Shown one piece after another: positions 33,451-43,067 of a stretch of 64,000 bases of DNA. The first letter of the stretch is position 1. Every line of letters starts with the position of its first letter. Source of the stretch: CAVRJC01 sp964505725 (GTDB taxonomy: Bacteria; Actinomycetota; Acidimicrobiia; IMCC26256; DASPTH01). Position numbers and translations under genes: made by a program. The notes beneath the pieces were generated by a model. The model had not been told where the DNA came from. It made no database searches and saw only the letters and a program-made list of their open reading frames with translations. The stretch spans positions 6,013-70,012 of the forward strand of contig CAZDJK010000048.1 of the NCBI GenBank assembly GCA_964505725.1. The letters are read 5' to 3'.

Positions 33451-34431
33451 GTGAGAGCGGTCACCGTCACGCCCGAGCGCGAGATCGTTGTGGCGATCCG
33501 GCCCGATCCGTCGCCGGGCCCGGGCGAGGTGCTGGTGCGGGTCGGGGGCGCGGGCCTCAACCGCGCCGACCTGGCCCAGCTCGCCGGCCGCTACCCCGCG
33601 CCGGCGGGCTCCTCCGCCGAGATCCCCGGGCTCGAGTTCGCGGGCGAGGTGCTCGCCCACGGTGAGGGCGTCAGCGAGCCGGCGGTCGGCACGAGGGTGT
33701 TCGGCATCACGGGCGGCGGCGGCCAGGCCGAGCTCCTCGCCGTCCCCGCAGTGCAGTGCGCGACGGTCCCCGACCGGCTCGACCCGGTCGAGGCGGGCGG
33801 TGTGCCCGAGGTGTTCGTCACCGCGCACGACGCGCTCGTCACCCAGGCGCAGCTCGCACCGGGTGAGACCGTCCTCGTGCACGCGGCGGGGTCGGGCGTG
33901 GGGACCGCGGCGGTCCAGCTCGCACGCGCGATGGGCTGCACCGTCGTCGGTACGTCGCGCACCGCCGCCAAGCTCGAACGGTGCCGCGAGCTCGGGCTCG
34001 ACCACGCGGTGGTCGCGCCCCAGGACCTCGACCCCGTTGCGCTGGCGGCCGCGGTCACCGACGCTGCGGGGCCGGTCGACGTGACCATCGACCTGGTCGG
34101 CGGCGCGTACGTGGAGGTCGACGTGCGCGTCGCGGCGCGACTCGGGCGGATCGTGCTCGTGGCGTCGCAGGCCGGACCCCGCGCCGAGCTCGACATCGGC
34201 ACGACGATGTTCAAACGGCTCCGCATCCACGGGACGGTGCTGCGCGCACGCCCCACGGAGGAGAAGGCGGCCGCGACCCGCGCGTTCGAGCGCGACGTCG
34301 TGCCGCTGCTCGTGTCCGGAGCCGCCCGTCCGATCGTCGACCGGACGTTCGCGCTCGACGCCGCGGCCGACGCCTACGAGCTCCTGGCCGACAACGCCGT
34401 GGTCGGGAAGGTCGTGCTCACCACCGGCTGA
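33451..34431 (+). CDS. Zinc-type-fold quinone oxidoreductase (PIG3/QOR-like)
   Basis: 326 residues from GTG 33451. Medium-chain dehydrogenase/reductase fold: GEVLVRVGGAGLNRADLAQLAGRYP, GLEFAGEV, the NADPH-binding motif VLVHAAGSGVGTAAVQLARAMG, and the C-terminal FALDAAADAYELLADNAVVGKVVL. The structural and catalytic zinc ligands of alcohol dehydrogenases are absent, as in quinone oxidoreductases. Predicted NADPH-dependent reduction of quinones or enones in the cytosol. Confidence 0.9.
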   Translation: MRAVTVTPEREIVVAIRPDPSPGPGEVLVRVGGAGLNRADLAQLAGRYPAPAGSSAEIPGLEFAGEVLAHGEGVSEPAVGTRVFGITGGGGQAELLAVPAVQCATVPDRLDPVEAGGVPEVFVTAHDALVTQAQLAPGETVLVHAAGSGVGTAAVQLARAMGCTVVGTSRTAAKLERCRELGLDHAVVAPQDLDPVALAAAVTDAAGPVDVTIDLVGGAYVEVDVRVAARLGRIVLVASQAGPRAELDIGTTMFKRLRIHGTVLRARPTEEKAAATRAFERDVVPLLVSGAARPIVDRTFALDAAADAYELLADNAVVGKVVLTTG

Positions 34432-34464
34432 TCGCGGCGAGGGTGCCTCCTCGCCGGTCAGCCG
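34425..34464. terminator. Strong hairpin between convergent genes
   Basis: Inner perfect 8-bp arms CGGCGAGG (34435-34442) and CCTCGCCG (34449-34456) around a 6-nt loop are extended by CGGCTGA (34425-34431) against GTCAGCCG (34457-34464) with a small bulge. It spans the stop codon of the oxidoreductase gene and ends over the end of the convergent lipoprotein gene, as expected for a bidirectional factor-independent terminator lacking a U-tract. Confidence 0.55.
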
Positions 34465-35108
34465 ATGTAGACGGTGATGCGGGTCGGGTCGCGCGCGGCA
34501 TCGACCGCGAACGGCCGCCTGCCGTCGAGGCCGATGACCCAGTGGACGGCGCCGTCGCCGTCCGGGAGCTCGCGCACGATGACCAGGTGGTGGTGCGCGC
34601 CGTAGCGGAGGAGCAGGTTGCCGCGGTAGGCGGCGACGGGATGCGCGGGATCGGTGGTGTCGACGCTCGCGGCCGGCTTCATGGTGATGTCGAGCCACGC
34701 GTTGCCGTCGAGCGCGATCTGCTGCGCGCCGTCGGCGAACTGGTTGGACGCCGCGTATCCCGCCGTGTAGCCGGGCGGCAGGTCCTGGTCCGCGAGGTTG
34801 CCGTCGCCCTCGGACCGGAACGTGAACTCGACCTGGTCGAGGCAGCCGTTCTCGCCCGCGGTGGCATCGACGAGCAGCCCCGGGACCGCGGGCCCGACCG
34901 ACGAGCGCGCGCCGTCGGTGCCGTGGAAGCCGTCGCACCCCACGCCCGGCGCCGAGCTCGCCGGCGCGGCCCCGCGGGGCGCGGACGCCGACGTGGGAGC
35001 CGCGGTGGACGTCGGCGCCTCGGGCGCGGCCGACCCGCCCCCGCCGGTGCAGGCCGACGCCGCCAGCGCGAGCGCCGCGACCAGCAGCAGGCGCCCTCGG
35101 CGGACCAC
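34458..35108 (-). CDS. Putative lipoprotein with AMIN-like domain
   Basis: 216 residues. The N-terminus RRGRLLLVAALALAASAC has a short charged start, a hydrophobic core and a plausible lipobox Cys at about residue 20, followed by a Gly/Ala/Ser/Thr/Pro linker. The globular part has GCLDQVEFTFRSEGDGN, PPGYTAGY, and a C-terminal HHLVIVRELPDGDGAVHWVIGLDGRRPFAVDAARDPTRITVYI strand pattern, which I recall from AMIN-like actinobacterial lipoproteins. Surface-anchored; function unknown. Confidence 0.72.
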   Translation of the reverse strand: MVRRGRLLLVAALALAASACTGGGGSAAPEAPTSTAAPTSASAPRGAAPASSAPGVGCDGFHGTDGARSSVGPAVPGLLVDATAGENGCLDQVEFTFRSEGDGNLADQDLPPGYTAGYAASNQFADGAQQIALDGNAWLDITMKPAASVDTTDPAHPVAAYRGNLLLRYGAHHHLVIVRELPDGDGAVHWVIGLDGRRPFAVDAARDPTRITVYIG

Positions 35109-35202
35109 GGGTCGGCAGGTTAGACGCGCGCCGCCCCGGAATCGCGCGTCGCGCGACGCCTACGATCGAACCCTCCGTCCATCGGTGAAGGGTCCCGCGC
35201 GC

Positions 35203-36033
35203 ATGGGCACGCTCGTCGAACGGCTCGGGTACGCCGCGTCCACTCGGTGCCTGATCGTGAACTGCGACGACCTCGGGCTGACCCACTCGGCCAACGTCGC
35301 CGCCTACGAGGCGCTGCGCATCGGCGTGGCGACGAGCGCATCGCTGATGGTCCCCTGCCCGTGGGCTCGCGACGCCGCGAGCCGCTACCGGGGCGAGGAC
35401 GTCGGCGTGCAGCTCACGCTCAACGCCGAGCTCGACACCTACCGTTGGGGGCCGATCACGCAGGCGCCGAGCCTCCTCGACGGCGACGGCGGCTTCCCGC
35501 GGACCGTCGCCGACGCGTGGGACCACGCGGACCTCGACGAGGTGCGGCGCGAGTGCCGGGCCCAGATCGAGCGGGCGATCGTGTGGGGTTTCGACGTCAC
35601 CCACCTCAGCAGCCACCTCGGCATGCTCGAGCCGCGCGCCGACTTCTTCGACGCGTACCTCGAGCTCGCGGTGGAGTTCCGCCTGCCCCTGCGGCTGGGC
35701 GACGCCCCCGCCGAGCGCGTGGCCGGATTCCCGTTCCGCCGCCTCGCCGCCGAGGAGGGCGTGGTGTTCCCCGACCGGGTGCTCGCGTGCCCGCCGGGAG
35801 GTGGCCGGCGGGTCGAGCGGCTCCTCTTCGACCTCGAGCCGGGCGTGACCGAGCTGTCACTGCACCCCGCGGCCGACACCGACGAGGTGCGCGCGGCGTG
35901 TGCGGACTGGGCGGGACGGGTGGAGGACTACCTGTACCTCACGCGCGACTCGTCGCTCCGCGAGCTCGTCGAGCGCGCGGGCGTTGTCCTCGTCGGGTGG
36001 CGCGAGCTCCGCGACCTGCAACGGGCCGGGTGA
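35203..36033 (+). CDS. ChbG/HpnK (YdjC)-family carbohydrate deacetylase
   Basis: 276 residues from ATG 35203. The metal/active-site motif LIVNCDDLGLTHSANVAAYEAL near residue 18, DVGVQLTLNAE with the second ligand position, and VTHLSSHLGM match the YdjC family, which deacetylates N-acetylated sugars such as chitobiose or hopanoid-linked GlcNAc. The canonical GLHLTL reads GVQLTL here, so one expected His is Gln; metal binding may rest on the SSHLG His. No sugar operon adjacent. Confidence 0.8.
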   Translation: MGTLVERLGYAASTRCLIVNCDDLGLTHSANVAAYEALRIGVATSASLMVPCPWARDAASRYRGEDVGVQLTLNAELDTYRWGPITQAPSLLDGDGGFPRTVADAWDHADLDEVRRECRAQIERAIVWGFDVTHLSSHLGMLEPRADFFDAYLELAVEFRLPLRLGDAPAERVAGFPFRRLAAEEGVVFPDRVLACPPGGGRRVERLLFDLEPGVTELSLHPAADTDEVRAACADWAGRVEDYLYLTRDSSLRELVERAGVVLVGWRELRDLQRAG

Positions 36034-36051
36034 TCGTCATCCGGGTGATCG

Positions 36052-36447
36052 TCATACGGTGCCGGTGATGCCCGCGAGCTCGGACCTCAGCTCCGCGTAG
36101 TCCGTCGTCGCGGTGGTGGCGAGCAACCTCAACAGCTTGCCCGGATCGCCCGCCGTCTTCATCCGTCCCTGCATGTACGCGACGCTCGGGTCGAGCTCGC
36201 CCCGATACACCGCCACGGCCTCGGCGTACGGGAGGGTGAGGCTCACGTCGGCGTCGGCGAGCGCACCGGCGTCGAATGCCTCGAGCGCGCCGTCGCGCAG
36301 GACCGCGTGCCACTGCACGTCGCCCTGGGGCGCGCCGGTCACGGTCACCGCGAGCCGCACATCGAACGCCGGCTCCTGCACCTTCACGCGGCGCTCGACG
36401 ACGTCACGCGCCGCCGAGAACCAGTCGGTCGAGAGGAAGTCGGGCAT
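36052..36447 (-). CDS. SCP2 sterol-carrier-domain protein
   Basis: 131 residues from ATG 36447. The whole protein is an SCP2-like lipid-binding domain: FDVRLAVTVTGAPQGDVQWHAVLRDGALEAFDAGALADADVSLTLPYAEAVAVYRGELDPSVAYMQGRMKTAGDPGKLLRLLA, where the GELDPSVAYMQGRMKTAGD segment is the most diagnostic. Binds lipids or acyl-CoA in the cytosol. Divergent from the secreted hydrolase gene over 43 bp. Confidence 0.82.
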   Translation of the reverse strand: MPDFLSTDWFSAARDVVERRVKVQEPAFDVRLAVTVTGAPQGDVQWHAVLRDGALEAFDAGALADADVSLTLPYAEAVAVYRGELDPSVAYMQGRMKTAGDPGKLLRLLATTATTDYAELRSELAGITGTV

Positions 36448-36490
36448 CGCGCGAACGTAGCGGAGCACCCGCCTTGGGTACCCTCGCACG

Positions 36491-38032
36491 ATGCCCGGGC
36501 GTTCCCGTTGTGCCGCCGCGCTCGCGTTCGCACTCGCGCTCGCCCTTGCACTCGCCCTGTCGGGTACGGCCGCGGGCGCCGGCCCGTCCGACGGCACCTC
36601 GCCCGACCGCACCTCGCCCGACGGCGCCATCGCTTGGCGCGGCTGCGGCAACCACCTCCAGTGCGGGACGGTCACGGTCCCCGTCGACTACGCGCAGCCC
36701 TCGGGACCTTCGGTCGCGATCGCGGTGGCCCGCCGACCGGCGACCGACCGCGCCCGCCGCCTCGGCGCGGTCGTCGTGAACTTCGGCGGTCCCGGTGACG
36801 CGGGTACCCAGACCCTGCGCGACTTCGTCCCCGAGCTGCCCGCGGAGATTCGTTCCCGGTTCGACGTCGTCAGCTTCGATCCGCGGGGCACCGGGTCGTC
36901 ACGGCCGGTGGTGTGCGTCACCAACGCGCAGGCGGACGCCCTCGCGGCCCAGGACCCGACGTCGAACGGCCCGTCTGACCTGCGCGCGTTCTACGACGAC
37001 TCCAACGCGCCGGTCGACCTCGACCAGGGCTGCATCGACCGGAACGGGCCGTGGTTGGCCGACGTCGGGACCCGCGACGTCGCGCGCGACATGGACCGGA
37101 TCCGCGCCGCGCTCGGCGAGCAGCGGCTCGACTACCTCGGCTATTCGTACGGCACCGTGCTCGGCGCGGTGTACGCGCAGATGTACCCCTCCCGGGTCGG
37201 GCGGTTCGTGCTCGACTCCCCCGTCGACCTGTCGTCGAACGCGCAGCAGGGCCTCGAGGACGACGCCGCCGGGTTCGAGCACGCGCTCGACCGCTTCCTC
37301 AGCGACTGCGCGTCGCGGTCGAGCTGCCCGTTCCACTCCCACGGCGACCCCGCAGCGGCGCTGCGCACGCTCCAGCAGCGCTTCGAGGCCGGGCTCACCG
37401 TTCCCACCTTCGACTCGAAGGGGCATCCCAGCGCTCGTCGCGTCGGTGTCGGCGGGTTCTACACCGCGATCATCTCCGCGCTCTACGACCGCGCCTTCGG
37501 GTGGCCGGCGCTCGCCCAGGGCCTGGCGCAGGCACGCGCGGGGAACGGCGGCATCCTCCAGGTCCTGGCCGACGAGTACAACGGGCGTCACGACGACGGT
37601 ACCTACGACAACATCTCCGAGGTCATAGGCGTGATCCTGTGCGACGACCGGCCCGATGCGGTCCCGACGTTCGACCAGTTCGTGGCCGAGCACGACGCGC
37701 TGGCCCGCCGCTACCCGTTCCTCGGCAACCTGGTCGGGAGCACACCGGTCGGTTGTGATCCTCGGCTGCCGCGGCCGCCGGCGTCGGAGGCCGTGGGCGA
37801 GGTGCGGGTCGCCGGCATCCCCCACGTCCTCGTCGTCGGCACGACCGCCGACCCTGCCACCCCGTACGCGGGCGCGATCGACCTCGAGCACCGGTTGGCG
37901 GGTTCTCGCCTCCTCACCTTCGTCAGCACCGAGCACACCGCGTACCCGAAGAGCTCTTGTGTCGACGCCGCGGTCGACGGGTACCTCGAACGCGGTGCGC
38001 TCCCGCGTGCCGTCACCCGCTGCAGTTCCTGA
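36491..38032 (+). CDS. Secreted alpha/beta hydrolase, tripeptidyl-aminopeptidase-like
   Basis: 513 residues with a signal peptide (RSRCAAALAFALALALALALSGTAAGA). Oxyanion region VVVNFGGPGDAG, nucleophile elbow LGYSYGTVLG, and a C-terminal TAP-like domain (GIPHVLVVGTTADPATPYAGAIDLEHRL with the catalytic Asp, and STEHTAY with His) define the SCO7095/TAP hydrolase group of streptomycetes and mycobacteria. Conserved Cys residues probably form disulfides. Exported peptidase or esterase; substrate unknown. Confidence 0.87.
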   Translation: MPGRSRCAAALAFALALALALALSGTAAGAGPSDGTSPDRTSPDGAIAWRGCGNHLQCGTVTVPVDYAQPSGPSVAIAVARRPATDRARRLGAVVVNFGGPGDAGTQTLRDFVPELPAEIRSRFDVVSFDPRGTGSSRPVVCVTNAQADALAAQDPTSNGPSDLRAFYDDSNAPVDLDQGCIDRNGPWLADVGTRDVARDMDRIRAALGEQRLDYLGYSYGTVLGAVYAQMYPSRVGRFVLDSPVDLSSNAQQGLEDDAAGFEHALDRFLSDCASRSSCPFHSHGDPAAALRTLQQRFEAGLTVPTFDSKGHPSARRVGVGGFYTAIISALYDRAFGWPALAQGLAQARAGNGGILQVLADEYNGRHDDGTYDNISEVIGVILCDDRPDAVPTFDQFVAEHDALARRYPFLGNLVGSTPVGCDPRLPRPPASEAVGEVRVAGIPHVLVVGTTADPATPYAGAIDLEHRLAGSRLLTFVSTEHTAYPKSSCVDAAVDGYLERGALPRAVTRCSS

Positions 38033-38044
38033 GCGCCCGCCGGC

Positions 38045-40462
38045 CTACTCGTCGGGGACGGGTGCAACCGCGCGTCGGTGGGCGACGACGCGGCTCAGGC
38101 GCCAGCCGACCTCCAGGAGCACGATCGCAACCCCGGCGACGATGCTCGCCTCGCCCACGACCTTCGCCGGCGGGAACTCGAGCGCGTAGAAGTCGTTCAG
38201 CGCGGGCACCACGATGATGACGGCCACCGACGCGACCATCGCCGCGACGAGCAGCGTCTTCCACCAGTTGAAGGGGCGCGCCTGCAGCACGAGCACCCAG
38301 AGCCCGACTGCGGTGAGCACGAGCGTCGCCGTCGTGCGCGATTCCGGCACCCCGAGGTCGTTGCCGTACCGCGCGATACCGTAGCTGACGAGCGCGGCGG
38401 CGGCGGCCACCGTGCCGGCGGGAATTGTGAAGCGCAGCACCCGCACGAGGAAGCCGGGGATGTAGCGCCGCGAGTTCGGCGCGAGGGCGAGGAAGAAGCC
38501 CGGTATCCCGATCGTGAAGGTGCTCACGATGGTCAGGTGACGCGGCAGGAACGGATAGCGCCAGCCCGCGATCACGACCGCGACGGCGATGAGCGCGGCG
38601 TACACGGTCTTGGTCACGAACAGGTTCGCCGACCGCTCGATGTTGGCGATCACACGCCGGCCCTCGGCCACGACCCCGGGCATGGTCGCGAACCGGCCGT
38701 CGAGGAGGACGAGCTGGGCGACGGCGCGGGTGGCGGCGGCGCCCGAGCCCATGGCGACGCCGATGTCGGCGTCCTTCAGGGCGAGAGCATCGTTCACGCC
38801 GTCACCGGTCATCGCGACCACGTGACCCCGTGACTGGAGCGCACCCACGATCGCCCGCTTCTGCTGCGGGGTGACGCGGCCGAACACGGAGTGCTCCTCG
38901 AGCGTGTCCGCGAGCGCCCCACGGTCGTCGGGGAGCTCGCGCGCGTCGTAGCCGCCGTCGGCACCTGGGAGCTCGACGCGCGCCGCGACCGCGGCGACCG
39001 TGCGCGGGTTGTCGCCCGAGATGACCTTCAGAGCGACGCCCTGGTCGTGGAAGTAGCGTAGGGTGTCGGCGGCGTCGGGGCGGATCTTCTCCGCCAGCAT
39101 CACGAGCGCGACCGGCTCGAGGCCGGGCGGCAGCGACTCGGCGCCCGGGTCGGTGACGAGCGGCGCATCGGTGCGCGCGAGCACGAGCACGCGCCGGCCC
39201 GCGGCGGCGAGCTCGTCGGCCCGGCGCCGGACGGGAAGCGCCACGTCGGCGAACACCATCTCCGGCGCGCCCATCACCCACGTACCGTGCGTGCCGAAGC
39301 TCGCGGCGCTCCACTTGCGCGCCGACGAGAACGGGATCGCCGCCGTGCGCACCCAGCCCGACGGCGCGGCGAACGCCGCGGCGAGCGCGCTGAGCGTGGC
39401 GTTGCGGTTCTCGTCGGCGGCGAGCGCGCCCAGCGCGGCCGGTGCCTCGGCACCCGCTACCGCACTGGCGTCGAGCACCTCCAGCTCGTCGAACTCGATC
39501 TCTCCCTCGGTGAGGGTGCCGGTCTTGTCGAGGCACACGACGTCGACGCGGGCGAGGCCCTCGACCGCAGGGAGCTCCTGCACCAGCACCTGCCGCCGCG
39601 CCAGGGTCAACGCGCCGACCATGAACGCAATGCTCGTCAACAGCACCAGCCCCTCCGGGACCATGCCGACCACGCCCGCCACCGTCGACCGCAGCGCCTC
39701 GTCGAGCGGGTTGTCCTGGAGCTGGCTCCAGATCAGGAGCGCCGACACCGGGATGATGACGTAGGTGACGATGCGCAGGATGGTGTTGATGCCCGCCATC
39801 AGCTCGGAGCTGGTGAGAGTGAAGCGCCGCGCCTCCGCCGCCAGCTTCGCCGCATAGGAGTCGGCGCCGACACGGGTCGCCTGGAACCGGCCGGCACCCG
39901 CGACCACGAAGCTCCCCGACAGCACCTCGTCGCCCCGATCCTTCGACTGCGCGTCGCTCTCGCCGGTGAGGAGCGACTCGTCCACCTCAAGGCCGTCGGC
40001 GCCGTGCACGTCGCCGTCGCAGGGGATCTGGTCACCGCTGCGCAGCGAGAGCAGGTCGTCGAGCACGACGTCCTCGACCGCGATCTCCCGTTCGACGCCG
40101 TCGCGCACCACGCGCGCGCGCGGCGCGCTCAGGACTGCCAGCCGGTCGAGGGTGCGCTTGGCCCGCACCTCCTGGACGATCCCGATGAGGGCGTTGGCCA
40201 CCAGCACCACGCCGAAGGTCGCGTCCTGGATCGGGCCGACGACCAGGATCACCACGAGCATGGTGCCGAGGATGGCGTTGAAGCGGGTGAACACGTTCGC
40301 CCGCACGATCTCGCCCAGGGTGCGGCTCGTCCGCGCGCCGGCGTCGTTCACCTGCCCGCGCGCGACCCGCTCCTCGACCTGCGCGCGGGTCAGTCCGCCG
40401 TCGGGCGTCACCGCGCGCGGCGTCGCCGGCGTGCTCAGCGTGTCGGCGAGCGACTCGGCCAC
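38045..40462 (-). CDS. P-type cation-transporting ATPase (CtpE-like)
   Basis: 805 residues. TGES at 166-169 (actuator), PEGL at 269-272 in TM4, phosphorylated Asp312 in DKTGTLT, and the hinge TGDGVNDALALKDADIGVAMGSG are intact; C-terminal membrane segments number about six. The short N-terminus without heavy-metal domains and the PEGL motif place it with P2-like enzymes such as mycobacterial CtpE, described as a calcium transporter. Mg2+ or Ca2+ transport is inferred, strengthened by the neighbouring MgtE-type transporter and its RCK partner on the same strand. Start ATG 40462. Confidence 0.88.
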   Translation of the reverse strand: MAESLADTLSTPATPRAVTPDGGLTRAQVEERVARGQVNDAGARTSRTLGEIVRANVFTRFNAILGTMLVVILVVGPIQDATFGVVLVANALIGIVQEVRAKRTLDRLAVLSAPRARVVRDGVEREIAVEDVVLDDLLSLRSGDQIPCDGDVHGADGLEVDESLLTGESDAQSKDRGDEVLSGSFVVAGAGRFQATRVGADSYAAKLAAEARRFTLTSSELMAGINTILRIVTYVIIPVSALLIWSQLQDNPLDEALRSTVAGVVGMVPEGLVLLTSIAFMVGALTLARRQVLVQELPAVEGLARVDVVCLDKTGTLTEGEIEFDELEVLDASAVAGAEAPAALGALAADENRNATLSALAAAFAAPSGWVRTAAIPFSSARKWSAASFGTHGTWVMGAPEMVFADVALPVRRRADELAAAGRRVLVLARTDAPLVTDPGAESLPPGLEPVALVMLAEKIRPDAADTLRYFHDQGVALKVISGDNPRTVAAVAARVELPGADGGYDARELPDDRGALADTLEEHSVFGRVTPQQKRAIVGALQSRGHVVAMTGDGVNDALALKDADIGVAMGSGAAATRAVAQLVLLDGRFATMPGVVAEGRRVIANIERSANLFVTKTVYAALIAVAVVIAGWRYPFLPRHLTIVSTFTIGIPGFFLALAPNSRRYIPGFLVRVLRFTIPAGTVAAAAALVSYGIARYGNDLGVPESRTTATLVLTAVGLWVLVLQARPFNWWKTLLVAAMVASVAVIIVVPALNDFYALEFPPAKVVGEASIVAGVAIVLLEVGWRLSRVVAHRRAVAPVPDE

Positions 40463-40538
40463 TGCAAGACGCTAACCGGCCCTCCGTCCGCGTTCGACGC
40501 AGACGAGCGCCCGCGCACGAAGTGGTACGCCCGCCGGG

Positions 40539-41789
40539 TCAGCGGCTCCCGGGGGCGCGGGCGGGGACGAGTGCGATCTCGCCGGTGGCGTCGTCCTCGA
40601 GCACCCGGAAACCGCCCATCTCCGCGAAGCGCTCGCGGCCCTCGTCGGGACCCGAGCCGATGAGCTCGTCGCCGGCCTGCAGCCGCACCGATCCGCGCGG
40701 CCGATAGAGGTAGCGCCCGGCCCGGCGGATCGCGAGAAGGTAGTAGCCGGTCTCGAGCTCGATCTTGGCCTCGGCGACCGTGCGCCCGTCGAGGAACGAC
40801 CCGGGCGACACCGGAACCCGCGCGATCACCTCGTCGCTCTCGCCGAGCGCGATGCCGAGGATCGGGTGCATCTCCTCGCCCTCCTCGACCAGCCACACCA
40901 TCTGCTGCGCGGCGTCGCCCAGCTCCTCCGCGGCACCCCCGAGATGGAGCAGCCCCCGCAACGGTGACGGCTCGATCTGCTCCGACGCCGCCCGCAGCAC
41001 CCAGACCTCGAGCCGCTCGCGCATCTCGTCGAGCCGGTCCTCCAGGCTGTTGACCTCGGCGGCGAGGCTCTGGTCGTTGAACAGCAGCGCGGAGTACGCG
41101 AGCCCGATCGCGACCTCGGACACGTTCTTCATCTCGACGAGCACGTCGACCGCGCGGTCGAGGTCGGTGATGACGGCGGGATCGTCGTCGGTGCCCGGCG
41201 GCCGCCACTCGGGCGCGCCCGCCAGCTCGCGCAGCTCGGCGATGCCTCCGGCCGGGCCCCGCAGGATCAGCACGTCGTCGGCGACGAGCATGTCCTCGCC
41301 GTCGGGGTCGATGACCCACTCCTTGCCCCGCCGCAGGGCGACCACCCGCATGCCCACCTCGATCGGCAGCTCGAGCTCGGCCAGCGACCGCCCGGCGAGC
41401 GCCGACTCGGGGCGCACCCGCACGCGGTGCGAAACCTCCTCCGCGGCGGCGAGGTCGGCGACGAGACCCGCAGGGATCCCGAGGCGATGGGTGACGATGC
41501 GAGAGATGTTGACGGCCGCGTTCCCCATGCGCTCGATCGCGGCGAGCACGTGCAGCACGCTCGACATCTCTTCGGCGTCGCGGGGCGATCGGGCCGCGAG
41601 CACGCACACCTCGCGCATCGCGTGCGCGAGGTCCTCGAGCCGCTCCTCGAGGTCGTGCACCTCGTCGGCCATCCGCTCGTCGCCGAAGAACAGCGCCGCG
41701 TACGCGAGGTCGACCATGAGCTCGGAGGTGTCCTTCGCCTCCGACAACATGGCCTTCAGGGTTCTGGGAGGTTTGTCGTCTGCTGACAT
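40539..41789 (-). CDS. Tandem PhoU / TrkA_C (RCK-C) regulatory protein
   Basis: 416 residues built as a duplicated unit. First half: PhoU-like helices (DTSELMVDLAYAALFFGDERMADEVHDLEERLE...) then an RCK_C domain (ALAGRSLAELELPIEVGMRVVALRRGKEWVIDPDGEDMLVADDVLILRGP). Second half repeats this: NVSEVAIGLAYSALLFNDQSLAAEVNSLEDRLD, then FLDGRTVAEAKIELETGYYLLAIRRAGRYLYRPRGSVRLQAGDELIGSGP. RCK_C domains bind ligands such as nucleotides or c-di-AMP and gate cation channels. Encoded 42 bp downstream of the MgtE-type transporter gene, so it is probably its cytosolic control subunit. Confidence 0.85.
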   Translation of the reverse strand: MSADDKPPRTLKAMLSEAKDTSELMVDLAYAALFFGDERMADEVHDLEERLEDLAHAMREVCVLAARSPRDAEEMSSVLHVLAAIERMGNAAVNISRIVTHRLGIPAGLVADLAAAEEVSHRVRVRPESALAGRSLAELELPIEVGMRVVALRRGKEWVIDPDGEDMLVADDVLILRGPAGGIAELRELAGAPEWRPPGTDDDPAVITDLDRAVDVLVEMKNVSEVAIGLAYSALLFNDQSLAAEVNSLEDRLDEMRERLEVWVLRAASEQIEPSPLRGLLHLGGAAEELGDAAQQMVWLVEEGEEMHPILGIALGESDEVIARVPVSPGSFLDGRTVAEAKIELETGYYLLAIRRAGRYLYRPRGSVRLQAGDELIGSGPDEGRERFAEMGGFRVLEDDATGEIALVPARAPGSR

Positions 41790-41831
41790 CGGGTCCCGGC
41801 TCGGAGCCGCGTGCGGGTCAGGATAGACCGC

Positions 41832-43067
41832 TCAGGTCAGGCCGAGGGCCACGATCGCGAGGATCAGGGCCACCGCGCCCAGGAGGTCCAGGCTCGACGT
41901 GACGATCGGGATCCCGTGGTTGTCGGGGTCGAGGCCGAGCCGGTAGGCGGCCACCGCGCCGTAGAAGCCGACGAGCACCGCGAAGGTCGTGGCAACGGCG
42001 CCGGCCAGCATCGACACCGCGATCATCTCGAGGCTTCCCGGGCTCTTCAGCCCGGCCGCGTACCCGGCGATGTCGGCCGAGATCCCGAGGAGCAGGAACA
42101 CGGGTACCGCGTACATGTACACGAGGAGGATGTCCTCCCCGACCGCCCGGAGGCTCCCCCGGCCCGGCTCCAGGATGCCGAGGTGCAGCTTGGTGGACAC
42201 GCGGGCGCTGAGGATGCCGCCGAGGGCACCGGAGTCCTCGAGGAACGGCGGCACGAGCACCAGGAGCGCCGGGAACACGAGGAACGCGTTGAAGCGCTTC
42301 TCGATCGTCAACCCGGCGACCACGTCGACCGCGCCCGCGATGGTGAGGATCGGGAGCGACTCCCGCGCGATGCGCCGCAGGATCGGTGCCTTCGAGCGCA
42401 CGCTCGCCACGAGCGCGCCGATGCCCGCCACGCTGCACGCGATCGCGACGACGGAAGTGACCCACGGCAGCCCGACGAGGTACGTCGCCAGAAACAGGGC
42501 CGGCAGCGTGACCATGTCGCCGGCCGCGGTGACGATGGGCGACGAGACGTTGTCGAGGTCCCACGAACGCTGCACGCTGAGCGTCGCCACCGCGACCGTG
42601 ATGCCCATCACCACGATCGAGGACAGGAAGCCCCCGATCACCGAGATCACGACGAAGTCGGCGATCGAGATCGTGTTCTCCACCCCGAACGCCACCGACA
42701 TCGCCTTGGCCAGGATCGCGAGGACGAGCGAGATCGAGAGCGACATCGACAGTGCCGCCGCCAGGTTCTGGCCCACGATCGTGTCCCGGCGCCGCGACAG
42801 CTGGAAGGTGCCCGTGTGCACCGCGGTGCCGAGCCGGCTGCCGAGCGCGCCGAACACGTTGCCCCGCATGCCGATCGCCGCGGGGACGAGGACGAGCAGG
42901 CCGGGGAGCGACTCGAGCGTGCCGGTGATCGACCCGAGCGTCAGCCCGGCGAGGAGGTCACCGCCCGAGCTGAGCAGGAGCGCGACGAACCCGGCTCGGA
43001 CCCCGGCGGCGTCCGAGCGCAACAACGCGCGAAAGCGCGTCGCGACGGCTCGCCATGAACGCAGCAT
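41832..43067 (-). CDS. MgtE/SLC41-type magnesium transporter
   Basis: 411 residues with about 10 membrane segments arranged as two MgtE-type repeats: LVLVPAAIGMRGNVFGALGSRLGTAVHTGTF in the first and LVLVPPFLEDSGALGGILSARVSTKLHLG in the second, each with the acidic/polar pore-like loop of SLC41. The cytosolic N and CBS domains of bacterial MgtE are missing, so gating is likely by the separate PhoU/RCK protein encoded downstream. Probable Mg2+ or other divalent cation channel/transporter. First gene of that pair. Confidence 0.87.
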   Translation of the reverse strand: MLRSWRAVATRFRALLRSDAAGVRAGFVALLLSSGGDLLAGLTLGSITGTLESLPGLLVLVPAAIGMRGNVFGALGSRLGTAVHTGTFQLSRRRDTIVGQNLAAALSMSLSISLVLAILAKAMSVAFGVENTISIADFVVISVIGGFLSSIVVMGITVAVATLSVQRSWDLDNVSSPIVTAAGDMVTLPALFLATYLVGLPWVTSVVAIACSVAGIGALVASVRSKAPILRRIARESLPILTIAGAVDVVAGLTIEKRFNAFLVFPALLVLVPPFLEDSGALGGILSARVSTKLHLGILEPGRGSLRAVGEDILLVYMYAVPVFLLLGISADIAGYAAGLKSPGSLEMIAVSMLAGAVATTFAVLVGFYGAVAAYRLGLDPDNHGIPIVTSSLDLLGAVALILAIVALGLT

